This document shows, piece by piece, positions 42,469 to 51,072 of a stretch of DNA of 57,855 nucleotides. Below the pieces are notes generated by a model that saw only the letters and a list, made by a program, of their open reading frames with translations, had not been told where the DNA came from and did not search any database. This stretch comes from JBELHO01 sp042091375 (GTDB lineage: Bacteria; Pseudomonadota; Gammaproteobacteria; Enterobacterales; Alteromonadaceae), in NCBI GenBank assembly GCA_042091375.1, contig JBELHO010000016.1, positions 1 through 57,855 on the forward strand, read 5' to 3'. Made by a program: the position numbers and the translations under genes. The first letter of the stretch is position 1. Each line of letters starts with the position of its first letter.

Positions 42469-45400
42469 GTGAAAATTTTCCCTTCAATAGTAGCTGCATC
42501 CATCACCTTAAGCATGTCAATTGCTTCTGTGGCCACAGCTTCTCAATCAAAAAAACACGATTCTTCGATTTATAGCGGTATCGAATTACGCAGCATAGGA
42601 CCAGCCGTCACCGGCGGTCGGGTAAGTGACTTTGCCTTCAACCCAGACAATCCTGCCCATTACTTTGTTGCTACGGCTTCAGGTGGTCTTTGGAAGACTG
42701 AAAATGCCGGGGTGACTTGGCAAGCAATTGCAGACTCAATGCCCAGTTATTCTTATGGTGATGTCACTTTAGATCCCAATAACCCTTCTGTGGTTTGGGC
42801 TGGCACCGGAGAAAACAACTCACAGCGTTCAGTTGCTTACGGCGATGGTATTTATAAATCTGTCGATGGCGGTAGCACTTGGAACAATGTCGGTCTCAAA
42901 GACTCTGAACACATCAGCGAAATTTTAATTGATCCGCGCAACTCTCAAGTCGTATACGCTGCCTCACAAGGCCCTTTGTGGAACAAAGGTGGCGATCGCG
43001 GTTTATACAAAACCACCGACGGCGGCAGCACTTGGAACAAAGTATTAGAGATCAGTGAGCACACTGGGGTCAGTGATATCGCTTTTGATCCTGAAAATCC
43101 CGATGTGATTTACGCCACCTCTTATCAGCGTCGTCGTCACGTGTGGACCTTGATCAACGGTGGTCCAGAATCCACCATCTACAAATCTACCGATGCAGGT
43201 AACACTTGGAAGAAAATCAATAAAGGTTTACCTAGCGTTGATTTAGGGCGGATCGGCATCGATGTCGCGCCAAGCAATGCCAATATTATTTATGCCATCG
43301 TTGAAGCCGCAGACGGTAAGTCAGGCTTCTATCGCTCAACTGATCGCGGTGAAAGTTGGCACAAACAAAGCGATTATGTGTCGGGTAGCCCACAGTATTA
43401 TCAAGAAATCGTTGTTGATCCGAAAAATCCACATCGGGTTTACTCTTTAGACACCTATTTAATGGTATCTGAAAATGGTGGTAAAACCTTTACCAGAGCT
43501 GGAGAAAAACACAAGCACGTCGATAACCATGCCTTGTGGATAGATCCCAATAACACAGATCACTTGATTGTTGGTAGTGATGGTGGCGTTTATGAATCGT
43601 GGGATCGCGCCAAAAACTGGGCTTTTAAAGACAACTTGCCGTTAACTCAATTTTATAAAGTCACCGTAGATAATACATTCCCGTTTTACCATGTCTATGG
43701 CGGTACCCAAGATAACGCCTCATTAGGTGCGCCGCACCGCACTACTAGCTCTTCGGGTATTCAAAACAGTGATTGGTTATTTACCCAATTTGGTGACGGT
43801 TTTAAAACCGTGATTGATCCTACAAACCCAGACATTATCTATTCGCAATACCAATACGGTGGGCTTGCTCGATACGATAAACAGTCAGGTGAACGAGTAC
43901 AGATGCAACCTGTATCACCCGATCCTAAAGTTGCTCAACGCTTCAACTGGAACTCGCCATTATTGATCAGTCCTCATAACAACGAGCGCATATACTATGG
44001 CTCACAAACCCTATTTCAATCGGATAACCGCGGCGATGATTGGCGTGCTATCAGTGGTGATCTGTCGCGCAATATTGACCGCAACAAACTCAAAGTCATG
44101 GATAAAGTTTGGGGTGCAGATACAGTAGCTAAAAACACCTCAACCTCGTTTTACGGCTCGCTGATCGCCCTGACAGAATCGCCACTGCAAGAAGGCTTGC
44201 TCTACACTGGCAGTGATGACGGGGTTATGCATGTCACCCAAAACGGTGGACAAAAGTGGAAAAAAATTGACTGGCCGTCAAAAGTTCCAGAGAACTCATA
44301 TGTTTCTGATATGGAAGCGTCTTTGTTTTCCAAAGACACTGTTTTTGCAGTATTTGACAACCACAAGCGCGGCGATTTCAAACCTTATGTATTTCGCAGT
44401 GACAACAATGGCAAACGCTGGAAAAATATCACAGGCGACTTACCTGTTCGCGGCTCAACTTATGCCATAGCGCAAGATCACGTCAATAAAGATTTATTGT
44501 TTGTCAGTACTGAGTTTGGGGTATTCTTTACTCAAAACGGCGGTGAAAACTGGGTGCAATTAAAAGCTGGCTTACCCACTATAGCGGTTCGCGACATTGT
44601 AATTCAACGCCGTGAAAGTGACTTAGCCCTGGCTACTTTTGGCCGTGGTTTTTACATACTCGACGACTACTCTCCTTTGCGAGAAAATGCAGTTGACGTC
44701 AAAAAGCAAGCAGCGACACTATTTCCTGTTCGCCGTACCTTCCAATATGTAGAGCATGATCCCCTCGGTCTTCCCGGTAAATCGATGCGCGGAGCTGATT
44801 TTTACTTTGCCGAAAACCCTGAATACGGCGCTGCCATTAGCTACTATGTCAATGAAGAATTTAAGTCATTAAAGAGCATACGTCAGGCTAAGGAAAAAGA
44901 GCTACGCAAAGAAGACAAAGCTGTCTATTACCCAAGTTTTGCTGATCTCAAAGAAGAAGACTTCGAGCAAAAATCCACCTTGTTATTCACTGTTCGAGAC
45001 AGTGAAGGTAATTTAGTTCGCCGCATAAAAGCGCCAGCTAAAAAAGGCTTTAATCGCATCTATTGGGATCTGCGTTATCCTGGCTTTGAGACAGTTAAAG
45101 CCAGTGGTGACATGGATGGTGGCTGGTTAGTCGTCCCTGGTACCTATTCAGTTGCTATGTCAAAGGTGATTAATGGTGTCGAAACTCAATACGGCCAAAG
45201 CCAAACCATTGAAGTGGTCAGTATTGATAACCGAACCTTTGCCAGTCAAGATCGCCAAGCTGATGCTGTATTTGACCAAAAAGCAGGACGTCTATATCAA
45301 GCCATTTCAGGTGCGCGCAAGTACACAACTGAACTTGCAAGTCGTATCAACTTGGTCAAACAAGCGACCACCGAAACCTTGGCATTAGATCAAAACACCC

Positions 45401-45720
45401 TAGGTTTAGCCCATGACATGCAACGCGAGCTAGAAGAAATCAAACTGTTACTCAATGGCAACAGTGTTGTTTCTAAACGTTCCGAGCCAACAGCAACTTC
45501 AGTCTACGGTTACATTAGTTATTTAATTTGGTCGCGTAGCGAAAGCACCAGTGCAGTCAATGGCCAACAGAAATTGCGTTTTAAACGCGCTAGTGAAGGA
45601 TATGCTGAAGTCTATCAGCGCATTAAAAATTTAGCCGATTCGGTTAAGGCTGCTGAGCAGAAAATCGCCGATGCCAATGGCAGTTGGTTGCCCGGCACTA
45701 TGCCAGCCAATGGTAAATAA
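42469..45720 (+). CDS. Exported BNR/Asp-box beta-propeller protein (sortilin/VPS10-like), paralogue 2
   Basis: 1083 residues with a signal peptide (about 1-25, ending VATASQS). It is alignable with paralogue 1 over its whole length (shared IGPA, VWAGTGENN, GGDRGLYKTTDGG, LPLTQFYKV, FGRGFYILDDY), including the C-terminal sandwich, so the pair arose by tandem duplication. It has about eleven Asp boxes (SVDGGSTWNNV, STDAGNTWKKI, STDRGESWHKQ, TQNGGENWVQL and others). Overall identity is perhaps 45 percent by eye, so the duplication is old. Catalytic residues are not recognisable. The function is unknown; periplasmic or outer-membrane-associated binding is likely. Confidence 0.85.
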   Translation: MKIFPSIVAASITLSMSIASVATASQSKKHDSSIYSGIELRSIGPAVTGGRVSDFAFNPDNPAHYFVATASGGLWKTENAGVTWQAIADSMPSYSYGDVTLDPNNPSVVWAGTGENNSQRSVAYGDGIYKSVDGGSTWNNVGLKDSEHISEILIDPRNSQVVYAASQGPLWNKGGDRGLYKTTDGGSTWNKVLEISEHTGVSDIAFDPENPDVIYATSYQRRRHVWTLINGGPESTIYKSTDAGNTWKKINKGLPSVDLGRIGIDVAPSNANIIYAIVEAADGKSGFYRSTDRGESWHKQSDYVSGSPQYYQEIVVDPKNPHRVYSLDTYLMVSENGGKTFTRAGEKHKHVDNHALWIDPNNTDHLIVGSDGGVYESWDRAKNWAFKDNLPLTQFYKVTVDNTFPFYHVYGGTQDNASLGAPHRTTSSSGIQNSDWLFTQFGDGFKTVIDPTNPDIIYSQYQYGGLARYDKQSGERVQMQPVSPDPKVAQRFNWNSPLLISPHNNERIYYGSQTLFQSDNRGDDWRAISGDLSRNIDRNKLKVMDKVWGADTVAKNTSTSFYGSLIALTESPLQEGLLYTGSDDGVMHVTQNGGQKWKKIDWPSKVPENSYVSDMEASLFSKDTVFAVFDNHKRGDFKPYVFRSDNNGKRWKNITGDLPVRGSTYAIAQDHVNKDLLFVSTEFGVFFTQNGGENWVQLKAGLPTIAVRDIVIQRRESDLALATFGRGFYILDDYSPLRENAVDVKKQAATLFPVRRTFQYVEHDPLGLPGKSMRGADFYFAENPEYGAAISYYVNEEFKSLKSIRQAKEKELRKEDKAVYYPSFADLKEEDFEQKSTLLFTVRDSEGNLVRRIKAPAKKGFNRIYWDLRYPGFETVKASGDMDGGWLVVPGTYSVAMSKVINGVETQYGQSQTIEVVSIDNRTFASQDRQADAVFDQKAGRLYQAISGARKYTTELASRINLVKQATTETLALDQNTLGLAHDMQRELEEIKLLLNGNSVVSKRSEPTATSVYGYISYLIWSRSESTSAVNGQQKLRFKRASEGYAEVYQRIKNLADSVKAAEQKIADANGSWLPGTMPANGK

Positions 45721-45754
45721 TTCAGTGTAGATAACTCGTTACACTCTTTGAACA

Positions 45755-45783
45755 AGCCAGTCTTCACGACTGGCTTTTTTTAT
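45755..45783 (+). terminator. Rho-independent terminator after BNR paralogue 2
   Basis: The arms AGCCAGTC and GACTGGCT enclose the loop TTCAC and are followed by a run of T. This is a textbook intrinsic terminator. Confidence 0.88.
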
Positions 45784-45800
45784 GAATAAATAAATCTAGT

Positions 45801-46050
45801 TTCCATCAGCTATTAACCCCACAGCTCATGACCGCTTATGACAGCTTATGACCACTCTTTCCATCACCTATTAACCCCACAGCTCATGACCGCTTATGAC
45901 CGCTTGTTACCACTCTTTCCATCAGCTATTAACCCCACAGCTCATGACCGCTCATGACTGCTTATAACCACTCTTTCCATCACCTATTAACCCAACAGGG
46001 CATGACCGCTTATAACCGCTTATGACCATTTATGACCATTTATGACCATT
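45801..46050. repeat. 58-bp tandem repeat (four units) with 10-bp subrepeats
   Basis: Units begin with TTCCATCA at 45801, 45859, 45917 and 45975, an exact 58-bp period. Units 1 and 3 share TCAGCTATT, and units 2 and 4 share TCACCTATT, suggesting a doubled 116-bp unit. The second half of each unit consists of 10-bp modules such as CATGACCGCT, TATGACAGCT and TATGACCACT. The array ends with three perfect copies of TATGACCATT (46021-46050). The rest of the 45721-46224 intergenic region shows no gene. Confidence 0.92.
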
Positions 46051-46224
46051 TATTATCACGCATAGCTAAAATCGGTTATTGTTACCAAGAAATAAACTCA
46101 ATCTTTTGCCAAAACACAGACAAGTTAAAGTCACTTGATAATAAAAGCGTCATCAAAAGATCACAAAATATTCAACTGAGCTCTTTATGCTTATGCCTAA
46201 ATTTTATCACTTGCTGGATCAGTT

Positions 46225-47931
46225 ATGATAAATGTAGAAGACGTAGTCAATAAAAACTTACCTGGCCTAAACAACAAATCTTGGCTTGAAAAACCCGTTA
46301 AAGCCGTATTGAAAAATCTACTACACATAGATGAATTTGAAGCCTTTGCCCAACAATATCCGCATGTAAATGGCCTAGAATTTGTCGAGCAAGTATTACA
46401 ACACTTTGCAGTCAGTTATTCCGTTAGAGACTCAGAGCGAGAAAACATCCCCGCCAGTGGCAAAGCGGTGATCATCGCCAATCATCCAATAGGCTCACTT
46501 GATGGATTGGCCTTGATCAAGTTAGTCTGTGACATTCGCCGCGACGTAAAAGTCGTTGTCAATAGTTTATTAATGGAGCTAAAGCCTCTTCAACCTTTGC
46601 TTTTGCCAGTCAATAACATGGGAGGCACTACGCCTAAAGAAAATTTAAAAGCGATCCAACAGCATTTACTAAACGAAAATGCTGTGATTGTTTTTCCTGC
46701 TGGAGAGGTTTCAAGACTCAGACCACAGGGGATCAGAGATAGTAAATGGCACAGTGGCTTTTTAAAATTTGCCAGCTTCAGCAAAGCCCCTATTATCCCA
46801 ATTTTTATTAATGCTAAAAATTCTGCCACCTTTTATGGCGTATCCATGGTATCTAAACCTGTTTCAACATTAATGCTAGTTGGAGAAATGTTTAAGCAGC
46901 AACAAAAAAATATCCCAATGCGAATTGGCAAACAAATCCCCTTTGAAAACTATGGTGACCTAGCTTTGGACATAAAAACCAAAACTAAGATGTTCAAACG
47001 TCATTTGTATCACCTAAAGAAAGATAAAGCTGAAATTTTTAAAACGCAACGGGCTATTGCCCCAGTTGAAGACAGAAAACAATTAAAGCATGCTATTCAA
47101 CAATGCCAATGTTTAGGGGAAACACCAGACGGTAAAAAAATCTATCTCCACAATGTCGTTCAAAATGACATAATCATGCGAGAAATTGGTTGTTTACGCG
47201 AGTATTCTTTTAGGGCGGTAGGTGAAGGCAGTGGTTTAAGGCGAGACTTAGATCAATTTGATCAATATTATTTTCATTTGATACTCTGGGACAATGACAA
47301 TTTAGATATTGTTGGTGCTTATCGTTTGGCCGACACCCAAGCAATCATTGAAAAGTATGGCATTAATAAACTGTATACCCATAGTCTATTCAAGCTTGAT
47401 GGTGAAATGTCAACATTTTTACCCCAAAGCCTTGAATTAGGTAGAAGCTTTGTTCAACCCAAATACTGGGGCAAACGGAGTTTAGATTATTTGTGGTATG
47501 GCATTGGTGCCTTTATCAAAAAACACCCTAAATATCGTTACTTGTTTGGACCAGTCAGTATTTCTAATAGCCTTCCTCAAGCGGCTAAAGATTTATTGGT
47601 CTATTTTTATCGACTTTATTTTAGCTCAGATACCAACTTTGCACCATCGCGTAATCCTTTAATTTTGAATGAGGATTTACTCTCTGAGCTAAATCAGCAA
47701 TTTGTTGGCAATGACTACAAAAAAGACTTTACCCATTTAAAACATTTATTGGCTAACATGGGTACATCTATACCAACCTTGTATAAACAATACACTGAGC
47801 TCACCGAAGTAGGCGGTGTCCAATTTATTGACTTTGGCATTGATGCTAATTTTGAAAATTGCATCGATGGTTTAGTCATTGTTGATATACATAAGATCAA
47901 AAGTAAAAAGAAACAGCGTTATTTAGCATAA
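46225..47931 (+). CDS. Fused acyltransferase, OlsF-like (ornithine lipid synthesis) candidate
   Basis: 568 residues in two parts. Residues about 60-270 are a PlsC-type lysophospholipid acyltransferase with the catalytic H87-x5-D93 in ANHPIGSLDG and the FPAGEVSR block. Residues about 300-510 are an N-acyltransferase of the GNAT-like hemolysin/OlsB family (IGCLREYSFRAVGEGSG, VGAYRLADT, LELGRSFVQPKYWGKRSLDYLW). This order and length match OlsF, the bifunctional enzyme that makes ornithine and glutamine lipids without phosphorus. No strong ribosome site precedes the ATG. It stands alone after the repeat array. An ordinary fused acyltransferase of other specificity remains possible. Confidence 0.75.
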   Translation: MINVEDVVNKNLPGLNNKSWLEKPVKAVLKNLLHIDEFEAFAQQYPHVNGLEFVEQVLQHFAVSYSVRDSERENIPASGKAVIIANHPIGSLDGLALIKLVCDIRRDVKVVVNSLLMELKPLQPLLLPVNNMGGTTPKENLKAIQQHLLNENAVIVFPAGEVSRLRPQGIRDSKWHSGFLKFASFSKAPIIPIFINAKNSATFYGVSMVSKPVSTLMLVGEMFKQQQKNIPMRIGKQIPFENYGDLALDIKTKTKMFKRHLYHLKKDKAEIFKTQRAIAPVEDRKQLKHAIQQCQCLGETPDGKKIYLHNVVQNDIIMREIGCLREYSFRAVGEGSGLRRDLDQFDQYYFHLILWDNDNLDIVGAYRLADTQAIIEKYGINKLYTHSLFKLDGEMSTFLPQSLELGRSFVQPKYWGKRSLDYLWYGIGAFIKKHPKYRYLFGPVSISNSLPQAAKDLLVYFYRLYFSSDTNFAPSRNPLILNEDLLSELNQQFVGNDYKKDFTHLKHLLANMGTSIPTLYKQYTELTEVGGVQFIDFGIDANFENCIDGLVIVDIHKIKSKKKQRYLA

Positions 47932-47951
47932 CAAACTAGGGTCTGTTGAAG

Positions 47952-49151
47952 TCAGCACATCAATTGCTGAAGTAAACAGCCATAGATAGCTTCTAATCTC
48001 ATTAAATCAGTTAATTTAACTTTTTCATTAATTTGATGGATACTCTTATTAGGCACCCCTAACTCAACAACTTGACAACCAGCTTGAGCAAAAAAACGAC
48101 CATCTGAAGTGCCTCCAGAAGTCGATAGTCGAGGAAACAAATGACAAGTTTTGTAAATGGCTTGTTCGATTTCTGAAATCAAGTTCATCCCCTGAGATGG
48201 GACATTTTCAGTCAAATAGGCACCACATGGACGAAGCCACTCAACACCTATTTCTGCATGGTACTTACTCATTTGTTGATTGATCTGCTGGACAACTTGC
48301 TGCTCTATACTTTGCTGTGTTTGTCGATGTGAATACCTGACATTAAATGCAACTTTACTCTGTCCCGGGATCACATTATCAGTCCAAGTACCAGTTTCGA
48401 TAGCCGTTACTTGCAGTGTTGTGCCAGGAAAGTCATCGCAACCGCAATCCCAGACCATGTTAGCCAACCCATGAGCAATAGAGGCCGCAATATGAGCAGC
48501 ATTAATGGCCTGCTTTGGATAAGCGACATGTCCTTGTCGTCCTTGAATCGTTATTTCTCCTGATATTGCCCCCCGACGACCAACTTTAATGACATCACCG
48601 GTACACTGGCTTGCAGAAGGCTCACCCACGATGCAAAGATGAGGAAGCTGACCTTGCTCTGCAAGACGAGCCACTATTGCCTTAGTGCCAAATTCAGCTT
48701 CGCCTTCTTCATCACTGGTCAATAAAAAATAAAAAGTATATTTATTTAGATCAAAAGCGGCGACTTGTTGAGTGATAGCTGACAACATCGCGGCGATACC
48801 ACCTTTCATGTCAGCAACCCCTCTGCCTACAATATAGCCATCAACTAATTCAGCTGAAAATGGGTCAACAAACCATTGTGATAGATCACCGACAGGGACA
48901 ACATCCGTATGACCGGAGAATGCAATTCGTCTGCTACCGTGGCCGATTGAGGCAATTAAATTATTAACGCCCCTTACCTGAAAAGAGTGACAAGTAAAAC
49001 CTAGTGCCCGCAGTTTTGTCTGAATGTATTGTTGACAACCGGCATCATTAGGCGTAATTGATTTACGCTGAACTAACGCCTTAAGGTGTATTAATAAAGT
49101 AGATGAACTATTCAGCTTTTTTTCAGCTAATACAGTATTCACATTAATCAC
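47952..49151 (-). CDS. dapE: Succinyl-diaminopimelate desuccinylase
   Basis: 399 residues, slightly longer than the usual 375-380. M20 metallopeptidase with the metal-site blocks FSGHTDVVPVGD, GRGVADMKGG, LTSDEEGEA (catalytic Glu), VGEPSAS and STSGGTSDGRFFA, the last being specific to DapE. It hydrolyses N-succinyl-LL-diaminopimelate in lysine and peptidoglycan precursor synthesis. The N-terminal 18 residues before LLIHLKALVQRKS are extra. It is transcribed alone; the gene is normally elsewhere with dapD or arsC-type neighbours, so it could be a second copy. Confidence 0.92.
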   Translation of the reverse strand: MINVNTVLAEKKLNSSSTLLIHLKALVQRKSITPNDAGCQQYIQTKLRALGFTCHSFQVRGVNNLIASIGHGSRRIAFSGHTDVVPVGDLSQWFVDPFSAELVDGYIVGRGVADMKGGIAAMLSAITQQVAAFDLNKYTFYFLLTSDEEGEAEFGTKAIVARLAEQGQLPHLCIVGEPSASQCTGDVIKVGRRGAISGEITIQGRQGHVAYPKQAINAAHIAASIAHGLANMVWDCGCDDFPGTTLQVTAIETGTWTDNVIPGQSKVAFNVRYSHRQTQQSIEQQVVQQINQQMSKYHAEIGVEWLRPCGAYLTENVPSQGMNLISEIEQAIYKTCHLFPRLSTSGGTSDGRFFAQAGCQVVELGVPNKSIHQINEKVKLTDLMRLEAIYGCLLQQLMC

Positions 49152-49305
49152 ATATTTGCTAAATCATGAACTTATTTCATCTGATAAACATAACAAACAT
49201 ATGACTAATTCATGAAGAATTGACGATATATAATAATAAAAAAAAGAACACCAATAACTTTAGAGCAGTCATAGGGCATTAAGTTAAATACCCTATGTTT
49301 TGTGA

Positions 49306-50736
49306 TTAAATATCTCCTCGGCGCTCAACTAAGGCCATTTTTATCTCATTGGCTTTTTCTTCGTTTAAGTCATAGCGCCACATGACCCCAATGGCTAGCA
49401 ATGCTGTGCCTGCTGGAATGATAATATCGGCAATACGCAAGTTAGTCATGGTCTCAACTGACTGACTTGGTAGGCCTGCATCAAAACCGACAAACTTGAG
49501 AACAGCACCACCTAAAACCATTGCTAATGCTTGCCCTACTTTAACCATCAACCAGTATATCGCCCCAAAAGTGCCTTCCTTGCGAGGCATACCGTTGTTT
49601 AACTCATCGAGATCACAGACATCAGCCGTCATACTCATCATCAAGGTAAACAAACCGCCAATGCCAAATGACATTAATGGGATGGGCAGAAAAATAAGCC
49701 AAGGATTATCTGGGTTAAAGCCGTACCATTTTAAACCGTAACCAATAATCGATAACAAGGTCGCGACAATAAAAGCATTCTTCTTGCCCCAACGTGTCGA
49801 CATCCAAGACACAATGGGGATCACTAACAAGGCTGTTACCACAGCACTAATAGTAGAGAACCAAGCAGGCCAAGTACCTGCCGCACCATAGTCTCCATCG
49901 AACATGTGAAAGACAATAATAAAATAGCTAAAAGAGGAAACCAATTGAAATCCATTAAAAACTAAAAACGTAGCAACACATAAACGCAAGAATGCGGCAT
50001 TTTTGAAGGTTTGAATGATGTTTTTTACCACACTCACTAAGTTAACCCAAATGGTGCTAAACGAAATTTCAGCTCGGTTTTCAATTTGATCACTGGCTAT
50101 GCCTTTGCAAAACAATCCAGGCATTAGACCAAGTAGAATACATCCACCAGCGACAAATAGAGATAAGGTTTGCACCCCTTCAGCTTGATTGGTAAACAAA
50201 TCAGGATCGGCGATCAACACCCAAAACCAAGGCACTATCATCCACGCAATTTGCCCCATAAATTGTGAAAAAGCCATTAATCGAGTGCGTTCATTGTAAT
50301 CAGAGGTGATCTCGTAACCCAAACCGACAAACGGCGTGGCATACATGGTATTACCGATAGTAAAAGCCAAAGAAAACAACAAAATGTACCAAAAAATATG
50401 ATCTTGCGACCATTCGGGGTTTAATTGCCACATCGCCGCGAAAAACGTACCACTTAAAATAGCCCCGATGACAATATAAGGGCGACGTCGTCCCCAGCGA
50501 GATTTAGTATTATCGGTAACAAAGCCCATAATAGGATCGGTCAAGGCGTCAAACAAACGCGGTGCGCCACTTAAAATACCCGCCAATAAGGGATCAACGC
50601 CAAAAGCGGTGATTAAGAAAAATGAGAATATGCCCAGTGATGCTGGGAGCAAATTAAGCACTAAGGTACCTGTACCATAAGCTGTTTTTTGACCAATAGA
50701 CACTTTGTCTCTGGCGGACGTTTCATTATATGTCAT
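49306..50736 (-). CDS. GPH-family sugar:cation symporter (MelB-like MFS) of the glucan locus
   Basis: 476 residues from the chosen ATG, with about 12 membrane helices. The family blocks are GTGTLVLNLLPASLG, DALTDPIMGFVTDNTKSRWGRRRPYI (the MFS DxxxGxxxD..RxGRRR loop) and the centre motif near TRWGKKNAF. GPH proteins import oligosaccharides or glycosides with Na+ or H+. Its divergent position beside a secreted laminarinase and cytoplasmic glucan enzymes points to laminari-oligosaccharides as substrate. AAGGAG lies 14 bases before this ATG; a second in-frame ATG at 50787 has no ribosome site. Confidence 0.85.
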   Translation of the reverse strand: MTYNETSARDKVSIGQKTAYGTGTLVLNLLPASLGIFSFFLITAFGVDPLLAGILSGAPRLFDALTDPIMGFVTDNTKSRWGRRRPYIVIGAILSGTFFAAMWQLNPEWSQDHIFWYILLFSLAFTIGNTMYATPFVGLGYEITSDYNERTRLMAFSQFMGQIAWMIVPWFWVLIADPDLFTNQAEGVQTLSLFVAGGCILLGLMPGLFCKGIASDQIENRAEISFSTIWVNLVSVVKNIIQTFKNAAFLRLCVATFLVFNGFQLVSSFSYFIIVFHMFDGDYGAAGTWPAWFSTISAVVTALLVIPIVSWMSTRWGKKNAFIVATLLSIIGYGLKWYGFNPDNPWLIFLPIPLMSFGIGGLFTLMMSMTADVCDLDELNNGMPRKEGTFGAIYWLMVKVGQALAMVLGGAVLKFVGFDAGLPSQSVETMTNLRIADIIIPAGTALLAIGVMWRYDLNEEKANEIKMALVERRGDI

Positions 50737-51072
50737 GAAGATTATTTTAACTCCTTGCCAATTTTCAAGAAATCTACTGTACGACATTTATGCAATTATT
50801 TGATTTAAATAAGCCGACCTGCCCCTAATAACAAGACAATGCGGATTCAGTGAAAGGTATGCTCAACAAAGCCAGCGAAGTTTACTTAGTCGCAATTATA
50901 GATTTTCTGTTGCAAACACAATGAACAGATAGGGTTTTGACCGTTTAATCTCAATCTTAGTCCATTTTAGCTTATTTCATTTGCTATCTCGCCGGGCAGA
51001 TTTATTGTGCGCATACTGTGCAATAAATTGCAGTGTGATTTTTATCTGTAATATCAACAAAGCGACTTAATA
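50737..51072. other. Divergent intergenic region of the glucan locus
   Basis: 336 bp between symporter and laminarinase, expected to hold the promoters of both. It contains one palindrome (51019-51032). No gene is visible. Confidence 0.5.
51019..51032. promoter_or_regulatory. 14-bp palindrome upstream of the laminarinase gene
   Basis: TGCAATAAATTGCA is a perfect palindrome 41 bp before the ATG. The position suits an operator, possibly for a substrate-responsive repressor encoded outside the window. AT-rich DNA makes chance occurrence possible. Confidence 0.35.

Noticed and set aside
39014..45720. Calling the BNR proteins glycoside hydrolases
   Set aside because: Asp boxes are structural and the GH74 or sialidase catalytic residues could not be identified.
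45801..46050. Possible CRISPR array
   Set aside because: The whole 58-bp unit is repeated with no unique spacers, and no cas genes are nearby.
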